Shown: positions 14,240-25,718, numbered from the stretch's first letter. The stretch: 64,000 nucleotides of DNA from Prunella strophiata (GCA_036583965.1 JAZBQD010000015.1:88295309-88359308), one strand, 5' to 3'. Notes: generated by a model from the letters alone, not told the origin. Program-made: numbers and translations.

Positions 14240-14370
14240 AGCAGGGCCCTGTCTCCTGGCTGCCCTCGTCGCCGCAGTCGCGGTGCCGAGGTGATGGCGC
14301 TGACAGACCGGGGCAGGTCAGGATAGTGCCTGGGCTGCTGCGCCCTGGGTGTCACCGGCCCTCGCACAGC
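14240..14370. other. Short CpG cluster in intron
   Basis: Several CGs occur in about 130 bp, within an otherwise CpG-poor intron. No ORF or promoter motif is recognisable. Confidence 0.4.
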
Positions 14371-16293
14371 TGAAGCTGCCCTGAGTTCTTTCATCCTCCC
14401 TATCTCCTCAAAGCCAGGGAATCTACCCTGAAACAGTGCTTTACCTCCCTCCTCCAGCTCTAGCTGTTGGTGTTTCATTACTGTTTATCAATATTTAAAG
14501 AATGGAGTAATTAACTTAAGACTGATTGTATCAAACCATTAGAAGGTTTGGACTTTTCCTGCAGGCTTACAGCAGCTTGGAGGACCATAAATGTAAAGAG
14601 TGCTTTTAAAGATAGGTTTAATCTGAGTCTAGTGTGTCTTCAAAGTACTTCATACACATATAAACATCAGGCTTATTGTTCATTAGAAGTGAGGCAGCAG
14701 GGAAAGAAATCCCCCAAAGGAATATTACTTGCCATAAGATAAGTATCATTACTGCTGCTCAGCATTCCCTTTAAAGTGGGCTATATCCTATTTCCATCTT
14801 CTTTCACATCCACTCTTAATTCTTTCTCTCTATTCTTCTTACATGTGATGCATGCTTTTCTTGTTGAGCTGCCACTCATGCGGGGTGCGTGGCTTCTCAT
14901 CACCCATTCCTGAACAACTTTCAAAACAGCCAGAAATACAGGTAGCAGGTGGTGGCTGGACAGGGGCTGAGAAAAAATTTCACTCTCATGAAGGTTGATT
15001 AGGCAAGGCAAGATTTCAGGAAGAGAGTAAATGTGAAACACATTGCAGTTACAATATTTTCTTTAGCAGGTAATAGAAGAGTTAGGAAGGCTTTGTTGCC
15101 TTTGGATGAAATTGGTAATGCAGAGAAAGCAACTTACTTGCTCCAATAGCAAAATCAGCCCAATAGGAAATTGCGAGTTTTTACAGTGGTGGAGGCTCAT
15201 GATTTGGATCAGGAAACATTTAACACACTTTTCCAAGTAGTTCTGGGCAGGTGTCCCCAAGGCTGAGGACACCTGAGCCAAACTTATGGACCTGTGGCCG
15301 TGGCCATGAGTGTGGTACCAACAGCCTCTGTGGTGCAGCAGATGCTAAGAAACAGTGGGGTTGGATCCTACCAGAGATGGATATGGTGCCAGCACCTGGC
15401 TCTGGCCTACCTGCATGTGGCAGGGAGTTCCTCCCAGCAGAATCCTGCCTGGACACCTGAATGTGAGGCATCAGTAGCAGAGGGAGTTCAAAGCACCTGG
15501 GTCAAAAAAACCCCACCAGACATCAAAAACCTGGCTCAGATCCATCCCTGGCTCTGGGCTGCTGCTGTAAATAGCTCGCGTGGCTGAGCTTCATTGCCAG
15601 GCTGGGAGATGAAGCACACGTGTCCCTGTAATGAGCTGCGGTGTGGAGTGGGGACAGGAGGCAGCTGCTGCCTCCACAGCCCTGCGTGGTGTCACGTGAA
15701 GTCACCCTTTCAGGCAGTTTAGGAGTGACACACCACCTTCCCTCTGCACCACTCACAGTGACTTGTTGCTAACAATATTTTGTGTGTGCCTGTTCCTCAG
15801 GGCTCCCTGCTGTGCTCCCATGGTTTTTTAGGGCACGCTAGGGTGAAGGCAGTGTCGTCATTGCAGGGGAAGAAGAGGCTGAAAGAACAAAGCAGGCAGC
15901 CATAGGGACATAGAGGGTTTTCATAGAGGAAGGAGAATGGGCCTTGGGAAATAAATGACTGCTGCTAAATGTGCCAAGTTATGGCCAGGTTGTTTCTGAC
16001 ATGCCTAATTTTTTAAATGTTTTCCTGATGCATTAGCAGACATGCCCGGGATTTTTCTGCTGTTTGCAGCATAGCTAGCTGTCAATTGCTCCTTGATGTG
16101 AGAGTGGCAATGCCTGACCTTTTTTTTTTTTTTCCCAGAGGTCTTTTTCCTGTTTGCTGATTTAGGGATGTCTGTTTATTTGTTTTCATTTCTCATTGCT
16201 GATGATATGACTCCCGTCTCCCTTGCCCACCCTTTCAGTTGCAGAATCCAGAGGAACTATCGGAGGATCGTGCTCACAGGGAGATGATTCCTC

Positions 16294-16350
16294 ATGAAGT
16301 CACTGGATCCCCTGCAGAAATCAAATGTGACTTTCCATTTATCAGACTGA
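16294..16350 (+). other. Upstream ORF 2 in the ATXN1 leader (18 codons)
   Basis: ATG at 16294 in another frame opens 18 codons ending at TGA 16348-16350, nested within uORF 1. Confidence 0.4.
16325..16330 (+). other. Start-stop upstream element (ATGTGA)
   Basis: An ATG followed directly by TGA lies in the third frame of the same leader. Start-stop elements are known to stall or sequester initiating ribosomes. Use here is inference. Confidence 0.35.
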
Positions 16351-16404
16351 AATCAGAGCCAGCCAGACAGTGAAGCAAGCACAGTGGAGGGGGGACGGCG
16401 AAAG

Positions 16405-18287
16405 ATGAAATCCAACCAAGAGCGGAGCAATGAATGCCTGCCGCCTAAGAAGCGAGAAATCCCTGCCTACCAGCCTGCCTTCGGAGGTGAAGCCGGTCCT
16501 GCCAAACGAAAACCACCGTGCAGATAACCTGGCATGGCTCCCCAGCACACCCAGTGGCCAGGGCTGCCTGGGAGGCCGGCACCGGCCCGGGGGCACCTCC
16601 TCGGTGGAGGCAGGCTTGCAGCAGGGTTTGCACAAGTCACTGTCTGCAGGGATGGACTATTCCCCGCCGAGCGCGCCCAGGTCCGTTCCGGCCTCCACCA
16701 CTCTTCCCACGGTGTACTCGCCCGCCCTCTCCCAGTCAGGGACCCCCGTTTCCCCCGTGCAGTACACTCACCTGCAGCACACCTTCCAGTTCGTCGGGCC
16801 CCAGTACAGTGGATCGTACACCGGATTCATCCCCTCACAGCTGATTTCCCCAACAGCCAATTCTGCGACCGGCGCCGTGGCGGCGGCCACAGCCGTTGCA
16901 ACCACTCCATCCCAGCGCTCCCAGCTGGAGGCTTATTCCACTTTGCTGGCCAGCATGAGCGGCTTAAGCCAGCAGGGGCACAAAGTCGAGCCGCACCTGG
17001 TCAGGACGCCTGGACTGATCGCTGCTGGGTCTCCTCCACCCACCCAGCAGAACCAGTACGTCCACATTTCCAGCTCTTCCCAGAGCACTGTCAGAAATGT
17101 CTCTCCTCCAACCATCCCAGTCCCCCTGCACCCACATCAGACAGTGATCCCGCACACCCTCACCCTTGGCCCTTCCTCCCAAGTGGTGGTGCAGTACACT
17201 GACTCGGGGGGCCACTTTGTCACCAGGGATCCCCCCAAGAAGCCCGAGAGCAGCCGGCTGCAGGCGATGCAGGCCAAGGAGGTACTGAATGGCGAGATAG
17301 AGAAGAGCCGGAGGTACGGCATTTCGCCTTCTGCCGACATGGGTCTAGTCAAAGCAGGCAATAAACCAGCTCCCCATCACTATGAGACCAGGCACGTGGT
17401 GGTCCACTCGAGCCCCGCCGAGTACGGCGTGCGGGATTCCTCAGGTGTCCGAGCCTCTGTCATGGTGGTCCCCAACAGCAGCACGCCCACGGCGGACATG
17501 GAGGTGCAGCAGGCCGCCAACCGTGAGACCTCCCCTTCAGCCCTCAACGACAAGGGAAGTTTGCACTTAGGAAAGCCAACCCACCGGTCCTATGCCTTGT
17601 CTCCGCAGCAGGCTCTGGGCCACGAGGGGGTGAAGGCGGTGGCCACGCTGTCCCCTCACACCGTCATTCAGACCACCCACAGCGCCTCCGAGCAGCTCCC
17701 TGTGGGGCTGCCGGCGACAGCTTTCTACACTGGGACCCAGCCGCCGGTGATCGGCTACCTGAGCGGCCAGCAGCAAGCCATCGGCTACCCCGGCAGCCTG
17801 CCGCAGCACCTGGTGATCCCGGGCACCCAGTCCCTGCTGATCCCGGTCGGCAGCGCGGACGTCGAGCCGTCGGGAGTCACGCCTGCGATCGTCACGTCGT
17901 CTCCTCAGTTTGCAGCAGTGCCTCACACGTTCGTCACCACCGCCGTCCCCAAGAGCGAGAACTTCAGCGCGGAGCCCCTCACCACCCAGCCGGCCTACCA
18001 GGCCACCATGGTGCAGGCAGCAGATCCACCTGCCCGTGGTGCAGTCCATTGCCTCCCCTGCCGCCGCGCCCCCCACGCTGCCCCCTTACTTCATGAAGGG
18101 GTCGATCATCCAGCTGGCCAACGGGGAGCTGAAGAAAGTGGAGGACTTGAAAACGGAAGACTTCATCCAGAGCGCGGAAATCAGCAACGACCTGAAAATA
18201 GACTCCAGCACTGTGGAGAGGATCGAAGACAGCCATAGCCCGGGCATCGCCGTCATTCAGTTTGCGGTGGGGGAGCATCGAGCACAG
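16405..18287 (+). CDS. ATXN1: Ataxin-1, first coding exon (frame broken twice as given)
   Basis: Ataxin-1 is a nuclear and cytoplasmic protein that binds RNA and the repressor CIC through its AXH domain. Recognition rests on the start MKSNQERSNECLPPKK, the block DYSPPSAPRSVP, QRSQLEAYSTLLA, and the AXH start PPYFMKGSIIQLANGE. The first ATG (A at -3) gives the conserved N-terminus, but that frame stops at 16525-16527 after 40 codons. Homology continues in the next frame from about 16469 to about 18019, then in the third frame to 18287. Each change is explained by one extra base, near 16468 and near 18020. If corrected, the exon gives 627 residues. The exon ends AG/GTAATG after a whole codon (phase 0). 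There is no polyglutamine run where mammals have one, and about 17 extra residues follow HRSYALSP compared with human as I recall it. Introns and 3' UTR are intact, so this is the true locus, not a retrocopy. Sequence error is the simplest reason for the breaks. Confidence 0.95.
16534..17202 (+). other. Alternate-frame ORF overlapping ATXN1, candidate alt-ATXN1 counterpart
   Basis: A 222-codon ORF runs +2 relative to the ATXN1 frame used in this part of the exon. This is the same relative frame as human alt-ATXN1, a known 185-residue protein read from an AUG about 30 nt after the ataxin-1 start. Its ATG at 16534 has G at -3 and G at +4, a strong context. The equivalent of the human alt start (ATG at 16434) is followed here by a stop after four codons, so use would need the later ATG. 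The product is rich in Pro, Arg, His and Ser with no recognised domain. GC-rich coding sequence often leaves alternate frames open; a third frame is also open at 16518-16844. Conservation or ribosome profiling would be needed. Confidence 0.3.
17606..17656 (+). other. ATXN1: 17-codon segment in ataxin-1 absent from mammals
   Basis: After the conserved HRSYALSP, 51 nt encode a segment starting QQALGHEG and ending ATLSP before HTVIQTTHSASE resumes. In the human protein as I remember it, HTV follows SP directly. The short repeat LSP on both sides suggests gain or loss by slippage or by use of an internal splice site: the sequence before 17606 reads like an acceptor, TTGTCTCCGCAG by position 17608. 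Confidence 0.5.
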
Positions 18288-21200
18288 GTAATGGCGGCGC
18301 GTGATGGGCTGGGGAGGTTGGACTGGGATGCATGCTCATGCTCTGGCCCCCCAGGCCACATCACAGCTCACTTGTTTTGGATCCACTTGGGCTTGGTTTT
18401 CAGACATCTGTGATTCAAACTGTAGACCAAGAATCATCCCTCTCACTGTGCTGGGGGAGGGATCAGGTCACACTGGTGATAAATGTAGACTCTTGGGTAT
18501 CAAATGGGTCTCTTTTATAGCTGGAGAACTCACAGGAAGACTTATGTGATTTTCATGGGTTTTGATTAAAATACCAGATAATGTAAGGAGTATGAAAGGT
18601 TATTTTTCATTTTGACAGATGATTTTTACCATTCACACCAGAAAGGTCGTGATAGAATCAGCTCAAAACCTACCCTAAAGAGATAGGTAGAGCACAAGGC
18701 AGTGAATTTCCATGGCTTAAAAACTTGGAGCTGCCTGGAAATGGTTCTCATGCACATAAGTTTCTGAAATGCAACACAGAGTTTTACTGAGGCTTGGCTT
18801 GAAGGTGGTTTTAACATTGCATGGCTCATGTAAACTCTGTGGTCAAGTGCAGTTTGGAAGGAAAAACCGTCTAGGTGTCTGGGCAGGCTGTGCTTCTGAC
18901 CTTTGTTTCTCTGTTTGCAAAGCAGGAAGAACACCTGTAACTTTCCAGAGGTGTTCTTTGGTTGAGAACGAGTGCATATTGATTTGAAAGCGTTATCCTG
19001 ATGCTTTTTCTGAGCAATTTAGATTCCATTGGTTGATGCTGAAAAGTTCAGATGTACTGTGTAGCATTCCTGGAGGTACTCAGTTCAGATAATCCTGTTG
19101 CAAATCTTTTTGTTTTGGTGTGAGTGCTGTAAACTCCACGATCTGCACCTCTGATGCTGCAGCCTCAGTGCTGGAGAAGCAGAATGAGAGAGAAGGAGAA
19201 TGAGAGGAACTGGGCATGGACACAGGTAGTAACACATCTCAGGCTGATGGTTTGGAGGAGGAAAGCAAACAGTGATGGTACTGAGGAGCAGATCACACAG
19301 AAAATTTCTTAAAGTCTCAGCAGCCTGTGGCTTGTCCTTCCCCAAGTGTGCACACATGGTGAGTCACGACGTGTGGCATGTCATCCTTCTCAAGTCAAAC
19401 AGGCAGGTTCCCTGTGTGGGTTTGTTCATGTATGTGCCTGTATCTGTGCACAGCTGATTGAAGTCGAGCCTCTCGTGCTTTCAGTGTAGAGACTCGATTT
19501 TATCCCCCACTGTATGCTTAACTGTATTTTGGCGCATCTCAGGCGTCATGGTTAGAGGAACTGTCCTTGGATCAGGACCAGTTACTATAATTTTGCCGTG
19601 GTGCCTTGAATAATGAGATTTCAAAACTAGCAATCTCCACTGTGCAATTTTCATCTTGCTCACATTTCTCTGCCTGCAGCCAGGCCATCGGTGTCTGCAC
19701 TGAAGATGTACAAATGAGCAGGTAGCGTTTGTGTCACGTCTTGGTCACAGCCCTGTCAAGGCAGGCAATGCACTGCAGTCCTGGGAAGAGCTGCTCTTTT
19801 GCAGGGCGTGGAGTGCCATCCTCTGGCAGAAAGGGAGCAAGTCCGAGGCTCTGCAAATCCAGGGCCTGGCACACGGGTCTCACCCAGCAAAGTGTCACCT
19901 TACAGAGAAGCCTATCAGGAGCAGGCTGACATCATCACAGCCAAAATACTCCCCAGCTGTGTTTCCCACCGGGGATGCTTCCAGAATGGAGGGCGAGTCA
20001 CATAGAGATATGATTAGAAACGGGGGTTTAATTTAGGTTTCCTGCAGATTCCAGGACTTGGGTCTCTTCCCAGATCAGCTGTGTCCCTGCATAGCAGGGA
20101 CGACTGCAGCTTTCCTTTACCTTGGGCAGGGGGGAGAGAAGGAGAGAGAGAGCGTACACATTTCTACATGCTTGAAGTCTCTGTGACCTCCCCCTTAGCC
20201 TGCCGTGGTGCTCTGGAAGTATTCAGCCTTATTTGCAGGTGTGCAGCAATAAGGGGTCATTACTCCTTAGAAAATTGCCTGTGTGAAGAGGCTTAGTCTT
20301 CTCTCTGAAAGAGCAGTACTTGTTGGAGCTGCTCTGAGCACCTGGCACTGTGGTGCTGCCACGCTGAAATAGAGCTCTTGACTCCGGAGTGCAGGGGGAT
20401 AGAGCTGCGTGTGCAGTGCAGCTCCACAAAGTATTTCATTACAATTGACTTTCACTTGCATATGTGCTTCTGCAAGGAGGGAGCTTTTCGAGTGGTATTA
20501 CCAAGGGAGTGTTACTTGTAAAGAGTAAGTGCCATACAAAAATAGGGTTGTTATCATTAGCTTTGGCTCACTTACTTACTCCTCCCAGGGATCTCTGGGA
20601 AGTCATTATAATATTGATGAAGCTGTATTTTCAGGCTCTGTGCAAACATTAGCTAATTTTCTCACCAGTTGAGGGACAGAGGTAGGAGGTTATTTTCAGC
20701 TGAGCATATACCTCTGTAGTGTAAACTGGGAGGCACAGGGCAGCTGCTCTTGTGTCGTGTCACTACAAGCCCACAGCTGACCCTCCCCAGCACAGGACTT
20801 AGGAAGAAAAGGGTCATCTTCCCTCCTTTTCCAGTCCTCCAGTCAGCTGGAAAATCCATCCCTCTTCCAGGTATGGAAACCTAGAGAAAAATCAATGCTC
20901 CTGAAGGCCTTAATAACTGAAATAAATGAACTAACTGTCTTTACCCCTAGAGGGATGCTAGGTTTCCATTTCACAGCATCTGGATTAAGAAGTCAAGTAT
21001 CATCTGAGCCAGAACCCAAAGTCCAGCTGCTACTCCTCTGCATTCAAGGTGCCTAGAAGACAAGACCCGTAGGATCTACATCTTTTTAGAATTCCTCATA
21101 TTATTTTTGTAATAAGAATTTCATTATTATTACCTGTCCATCTTTTTGCTGCCAAGAGAACACAAAAGCCAGTAATTTACCTCCCTTGATGTTAAGGTCA

Positions 21201-24200
21201 AAGCACACAGGCTATGCAAAATAAGTTCTCTGAAATGCTGCACTTCAGTTCCTGATAATTTCTAAAGTATAGATTAAATGGAAAAGATGAGCATACAGTT
21301 CTTAATTTTCATTAAAAAAAAAAAAAAACAAAAACAAACCAACAAAACCAAACTGGAATTATAAGCAGTAGAGATGGGGAAGTCCCATTAGAGCTTGCAG
21401 TTAGTAGGCCTAACTAGTTTAATTTAGTGCATATGATTTTACACTATCATCTAGTTCAGTTTTCCCCTTACATCTTTCAGTGCACACACAAATGGTTACT
21501 TTTTCTTTGGGCTCCCCTTTTCATTATCTTTGTTGCCATAACAGACACAGAAAGAGATGTTGACTCAGTTCACTGCTGCAGATTGGAGATCTCTCCCAGC
21601 CTTCCCCTCATGTGATCTCTGTGCCCTGGTCACAGGACAGTAAGTCCTTTTGTCTCCAAGTGATGGGTGGCTGTGGTCTGTCCTCACGTTACTGAGTCCT
21701 GGGAGTGCAGCAGATGACACAGCTCATGTGATAAAGGGGCAGCCTGTGCTCTGCTGGACGAGGGGCGGCTTCTCTTGAGAAATGACGGGATTGCGTGACT
21801 GCAGGGAGCAGCAGCCCCTGATGTTCCAGCCCTGCTGTAGTAACTGGACTGAATTGGGCTAGCTGCAGCCCTGGGGGGTGCCCAGTCAGAGCATGTTCTG
21901 GAGAGTGGTTCCGTGGCACGAGGTGCTGCCTACAGCCCCAGAAATCTCTCACAGGAAATCCACTCTTGTGAAGGCATCGGAGCGCAGGGGGAGCATTAGA
22001 AGTCCTGAAGTTTCTGAATAGGGGAGGTTGTGTGGGAACATGGCACAGCAGAGGCTTCTCTCTGTGAGAAGGAGAGCTTCTATTCTGTGAATCCACCCAG
22101 CTGTTTTTTGGTCCGGAGGAGCCTTTCAGCACCCTAAGCAAGGCCTTCAGTGAAGAGCTCTGCTGCTTAATTGCACATTGTTTCCAGAACTGCTTCTTTC
22201 TCTTTGTTTCCAACCTGCCACTCCTAGTTTCATCACATTTTAATAGCATTATGGAGAAAACCACTTAATTGGAAAATGTATGTTTACATTTATTAAAATA
22301 CTGTTTGCATGAACCACTTTCATTAGGCACCTTTTGCTTTCATTCTTGTTATTTTGGTTGCAGCAGCGAGGCCCAAGACTTAAGTTGTGTTTCTAAATGA
22401 TGGGAAGGGTGTTTCCTGAGCATCAGATCTTCCAGCCCCTAGTATCTGTATTGCAGCTCCAGCTGGGATTTCTTAAGCTGTCTTAAGCCTGTCTTGCCTA
22501 CTGAGTTTGGCTGAGAAATAAAAATTACAAAGGGTCATAGAAAGTTTCAGTTTTCAGTGGCTGCACTGAAGAGTTTCGGCTGCTTTCACTAGTCAGTGTT
22601 AACAAATAGAAATATAAATGTTGCTTGCAACAGAGCCTCAGTGTGCTTTGAGAGGAACCAACATGTTTGTATCTTACTTTATCCTCTTACTAGTAGGTGG
22701 AAAAGTTCCAAATTTCCTTCTCTTCTATAACAATTGTGGCAAAATACTGGGGGGTCAGGGGGAAGCTTTTAAAATAAGGGGGTTTGTGTTTTAATGCAGT
22801 GGTCAGAAAAAATTTTATGGGGGTGTTTTTACTGAACATTCACACTTCAAAGGTCTTTAACTTGTTTTTAGAGGATGGTTGCCTCAAATCCCTCCTTAGC
22901 TGAATCCAGAAGCAGACAGCTAAAACAGAGCTTGATAATCCATGAGGGAACCCATTTCAAATCAAAAGTGGTACATGCACAGTGTGACCAGATAGTGGGG
23001 ATTCTAGCATTTCACCATCTTTGGTGTTATTCATGATCACCACCACCAATTCTGGCATATGTTTCAGTGATCAACCATTCAGGCAAGTGTTTTGGATACC
23101 ACATTTAAAAAAAAGCATGATTTGTGGTGGAAGTGTGCTGACATCAAGAGGAACTTGTGTGTTGGTGAGGATGATGCACACAACCAAATATGATTCCCAC
23201 AGATACAAATAGCTTTTGACAAGGATGGAAAAGTAGAAAAGGAAAGGAAAAAAAATGCAGCAGACAAGCAGAAAGAAAGCAAGATGTGAGAAAAAGCAAT
23301 ATAAAGGATAAAGCTGTGTCCAGCAGGTGATCCATGCCTGGAGACAGCCTACAGTTCTTGTGTAGACAGCAGTTTCCATGTAAGTCCATGGGAGATGCTG
23401 GATACTCAGTACTTCTCCTGATTAGACTCCAGTTAAACTGAGATGCATATGTAGGGAATAGGATCCCAAGCTCTGGGCAAATATTTCTGCAAAGTGCTGG
23501 AGTGTTTCTATCCAGTGACGTGAAGGGATGGGGCTTTCATGGTTACCTCACCCCACTTTCTCCATAGTTCAGAGCTTAAACCAGGGTTTGAGTCAGGTCC
23601 CTTTCCACTATTGCAGTGTGTGTAGTTTGACTGTTGGCAAATAGTTCGGGTTGGAAAAGGTTTAGCATGACAGAAATTGATGTAGTATCTTACACCTCTA
23701 AACTGCTGCTTTTGAAATTCCTTGTACAGTGGCTTACTGTGTTGGGCAGGGGGAGTGGCAGGATAATGGATGCAGTGTTATCTGCTGGCCTAGTTGCAGG
23801 AGTGCATTGCATATGTTTATAGGCTCAATTAGGTTTTTTCCAACAGAAGGATTGAATTTTTTTCAACCCTTCCATAAACAGGAGTTGGCTGCTAGTGCAT
23901 GGCATGCAGTAGTCAGAGGCACCGTCAACATCTGGTGGGGATCATTGGTTTCCTGGTTTTGGAGCATCTATCTCTGACCTGTCAGATATTCCTGAGCAAG
24001 CCTTTGTGCCCAAAAGGCTGTGGAGCTGGTGGGGTGTGAAGGGCACTACCAGGGGCCCTGCTTGCAGGGAGGGCAGCTGTGGGGGTGGCACTGCTAGCAG
24101 GGAAGGGGCAGGGCTGCTGGGGACAGTGCTTCCATAGAGTCCAGCCTCTTCTGTGTGACAGACCATGCAACTTCATCCCAAGGCTCACATTATGAACAGA

Positions 24201-25718
24201 TGTGTTGGAGCACTGGAGTGCAGTGTGCATCTCCAGCTGCTTCTGTGTTGAAATGCATTTTTAATGGTGCAAAGCCGTGCTGGGTGTGACAGTGTTACTC
24301 ATTCCCAGAGGTGAGAGCATCACATGCCTGCTGTGATGTTCCTTTTAAGTGAGTCCGTGGTCCTGGAGAGGGAAGACTCTCCAGGCAGCTGGTATAGTCT
24401 ATGCCTGCTGAATGGCTCAGAAATGAGGTGAGCACATGTATTCAGCTGATCTCCTATCCTTTTGCCCCTACCAAATTAGGGTTACACCATCAGAGTGGGA
24501 TCCTGTCCCCATGCCTGAGAAGAGCTCCAGAGGACATGAAGATTGTGGGAGCAGAGCAGTGGGTATCTGTCTTCAGCACAAGCCAGCCTCTTACAGTCTC
24601 AGACTTCACTGGTGTGACAGGCAGCAGTTAAAAACACGTGCCAAGTTTTAAAGAAGTATTAGTCAGAATTTCCTGCTCTCTTTGTAGTGTGCTGGGGAGG
24701 GGGGGTTGTCAGCCCCATGGGTTGAGAATCACATGAGTCCACATCAAGTGGTTGAGCCTGCAGTGAGTGCTGGACTGCTCCCACGTGCAAAGATAAGTGG
24801 GTATTTTATCATGTTTTTATCAGGTGTTTTTTATCATGTTGGGACCTCAAGGCCCAGCATTTGCAAGGTCAGGGAGCAGGGGGCACCTGCTGTTGGTCTG
24901 TTCTGGCCATGGCAGCTCCCCATAAGATGGTTAGGTAGGAATTCCTAACCGGATGTGTCTTAAAGTGGGGTGAAGCAGAGGGAAATGGGACATGGTACAG
25001 AAAAGGAGACACAGTGCAGGAACTGCAGGAGGAGGAAGGACGACCACCTCCCTGAGGTAGTGCAGGAGACAAACTCTGCAGCAGAGTGGAAGACCAGGTG
25101 TGAGAAGGGAAGAAACTGGACTGGTAACAGACTGCTGGGGGAAGGCAGGCTCTCACTTGCTGCTCTTAATGGCTACAACTCTGTATGTGCTCGTGGCTTT
25201 CCCCTGGCAATCAGAGTACCTTCACCCTTTCACGCTGCTCAGTGAGTGCTTGTTTGGACAGAGGACAGGATGACATTCCCATGATCATTTAGGAAATCAT
25301 ATGTCAGAACTGAGAGCTTCTCTTGAGCCATCCTCTGGCTGGAAAGGGTCTTTAGATTTGAATTACAGGTTCTAGGTACCACAGGGGGATGGTAGGAAAC
25401 AGTTGGCCAGACACTGAAGCTGTTTTAACTCTTAGCCTGTCTGAGTGGCTGGATAAAGGTAAAGCCTGATTCCTGCTGAAGTTTGTGCTATGAAATACTG
25501 AGCTCAGAGAAAGTATTAAGAGCTGGGTGACAGGGGCTGGCATAAAGTCTGGTGACCAATATTCTGATTTTGCAGAAACTGAACATCATCTTTGCAATTC
25601 CAGCTTTATCCCTCTCCCCTGTGGCAAGCACTGCACATGTGTGAGGGCTCATGGCGTGATCTCATGCTCTCCCCTCTCTCTCCCTCTGTCTCCCTGTGTT
25701 GTCCGTCTCTTTCTGCAG
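18288..25718 (+). other. ATXN1: ATXN1 intron between the two coding exons
   Basis: The donor is GTAATG at 18288 and the acceptor is TTTCTGCAG ending at 25718, phase 0, joining ...HRAQ to VSVEV inside the AXH domain. This is the position of the coding intron in the ATXN1 family. No genes were recognised in its 7.4 kb. A poly-A run and A-rich tail are at about 21313-21350. Long ORFs such as 21689-22264 (minus) have no recognisable content. Confidence 0.9.

Larger units (their letters stand above)
1..16244 (+). other. ATXN1: ATXN1 intron within the 5' UTR (partial)
   Basis: No ORF in this stretch looks like a known protein, and it ends at a polypyrimidine-AG acceptor just before the ATXN1 exon. 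In other vertebrates ATXN1 has several noncoding 5' exons separated by very large introns, so this is inferred to be the 3' part of the last 5'-UTR intron. It holds an (AT)n run at 1929-1951, T runs at about 6478-6499 and 6972-6986, a GAAT array, an ATA array, and CpG-richer patches near 6.7, 11.6-12.0 and 14.25-14.37 kb. A noncoding ATXN1 exon hidden here cannot be excluded by eye. Confidence 0.75.
16284..16373 (+). other. Upstream ORF 1 in the ATXN1 leader (29 codons)
   Basis: ATG at 16284-16286 (G at -3) opens 29 codons ending at TGA 16371-16373, 31 nt before the ATXN1 ATG. The peptide has no recognised domain. As a uORF it could reduce or condition initiation at the main start. Translation is not shown by the sequence. 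Confidence 0.5.
16245..16404 (+). other. ATXN1: ATXN1 leader (5' UTR) part of the first coding exon
   Basis: A pyrimidine-rich tract with two nearby AGs (ending 16238 and 16244) precedes the exon. The downstream AG is chosen as acceptor, and the other would add six bases. About 160 nt then lead to the ATXN1 start codon. The leader holds three AUGs upstream of the main start, in different frames, all closed before 16374. Confidence 0.65.

Noticed and set aside
17567..18076. 169-codon minus-strand ORF inside the ATXN1 coding exon
   Set aside because: It is antisense to conserved coding sequence, Gly/Arg-rich from GC-rich codons, with no recognisable protein features.
16405..18287. ATXN1 as a processed pseudogene because of its frame breaks
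   Set aside because: The intron, splice sites, last coding exon, long 3' UTR and GMPR synteny are all present, so this is the native gene.
16405..18287. Programmed ribosomal frameshifting to explain the two frame changes
   Set aside because: No slippery heptamer or known precedent exists at either position, and a single inserted base at each explains the data more simply.
21689..22264. 191-codon minus-strand ORF in the ATXN1 coding intron
   Set aside because: It has no known motif, low complexity of evidence, no splice context and no poly(A) signal of note. Long chance ORFs occur in 64 kb.
25527..25718. In-frame extension upstream of the last ATXN1 coding exon
   Set aside because: The open frame simply runs back through the pyrimidine tract and acceptor. 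The splice site at 25718 and ataxin-1 homology define the exon start.
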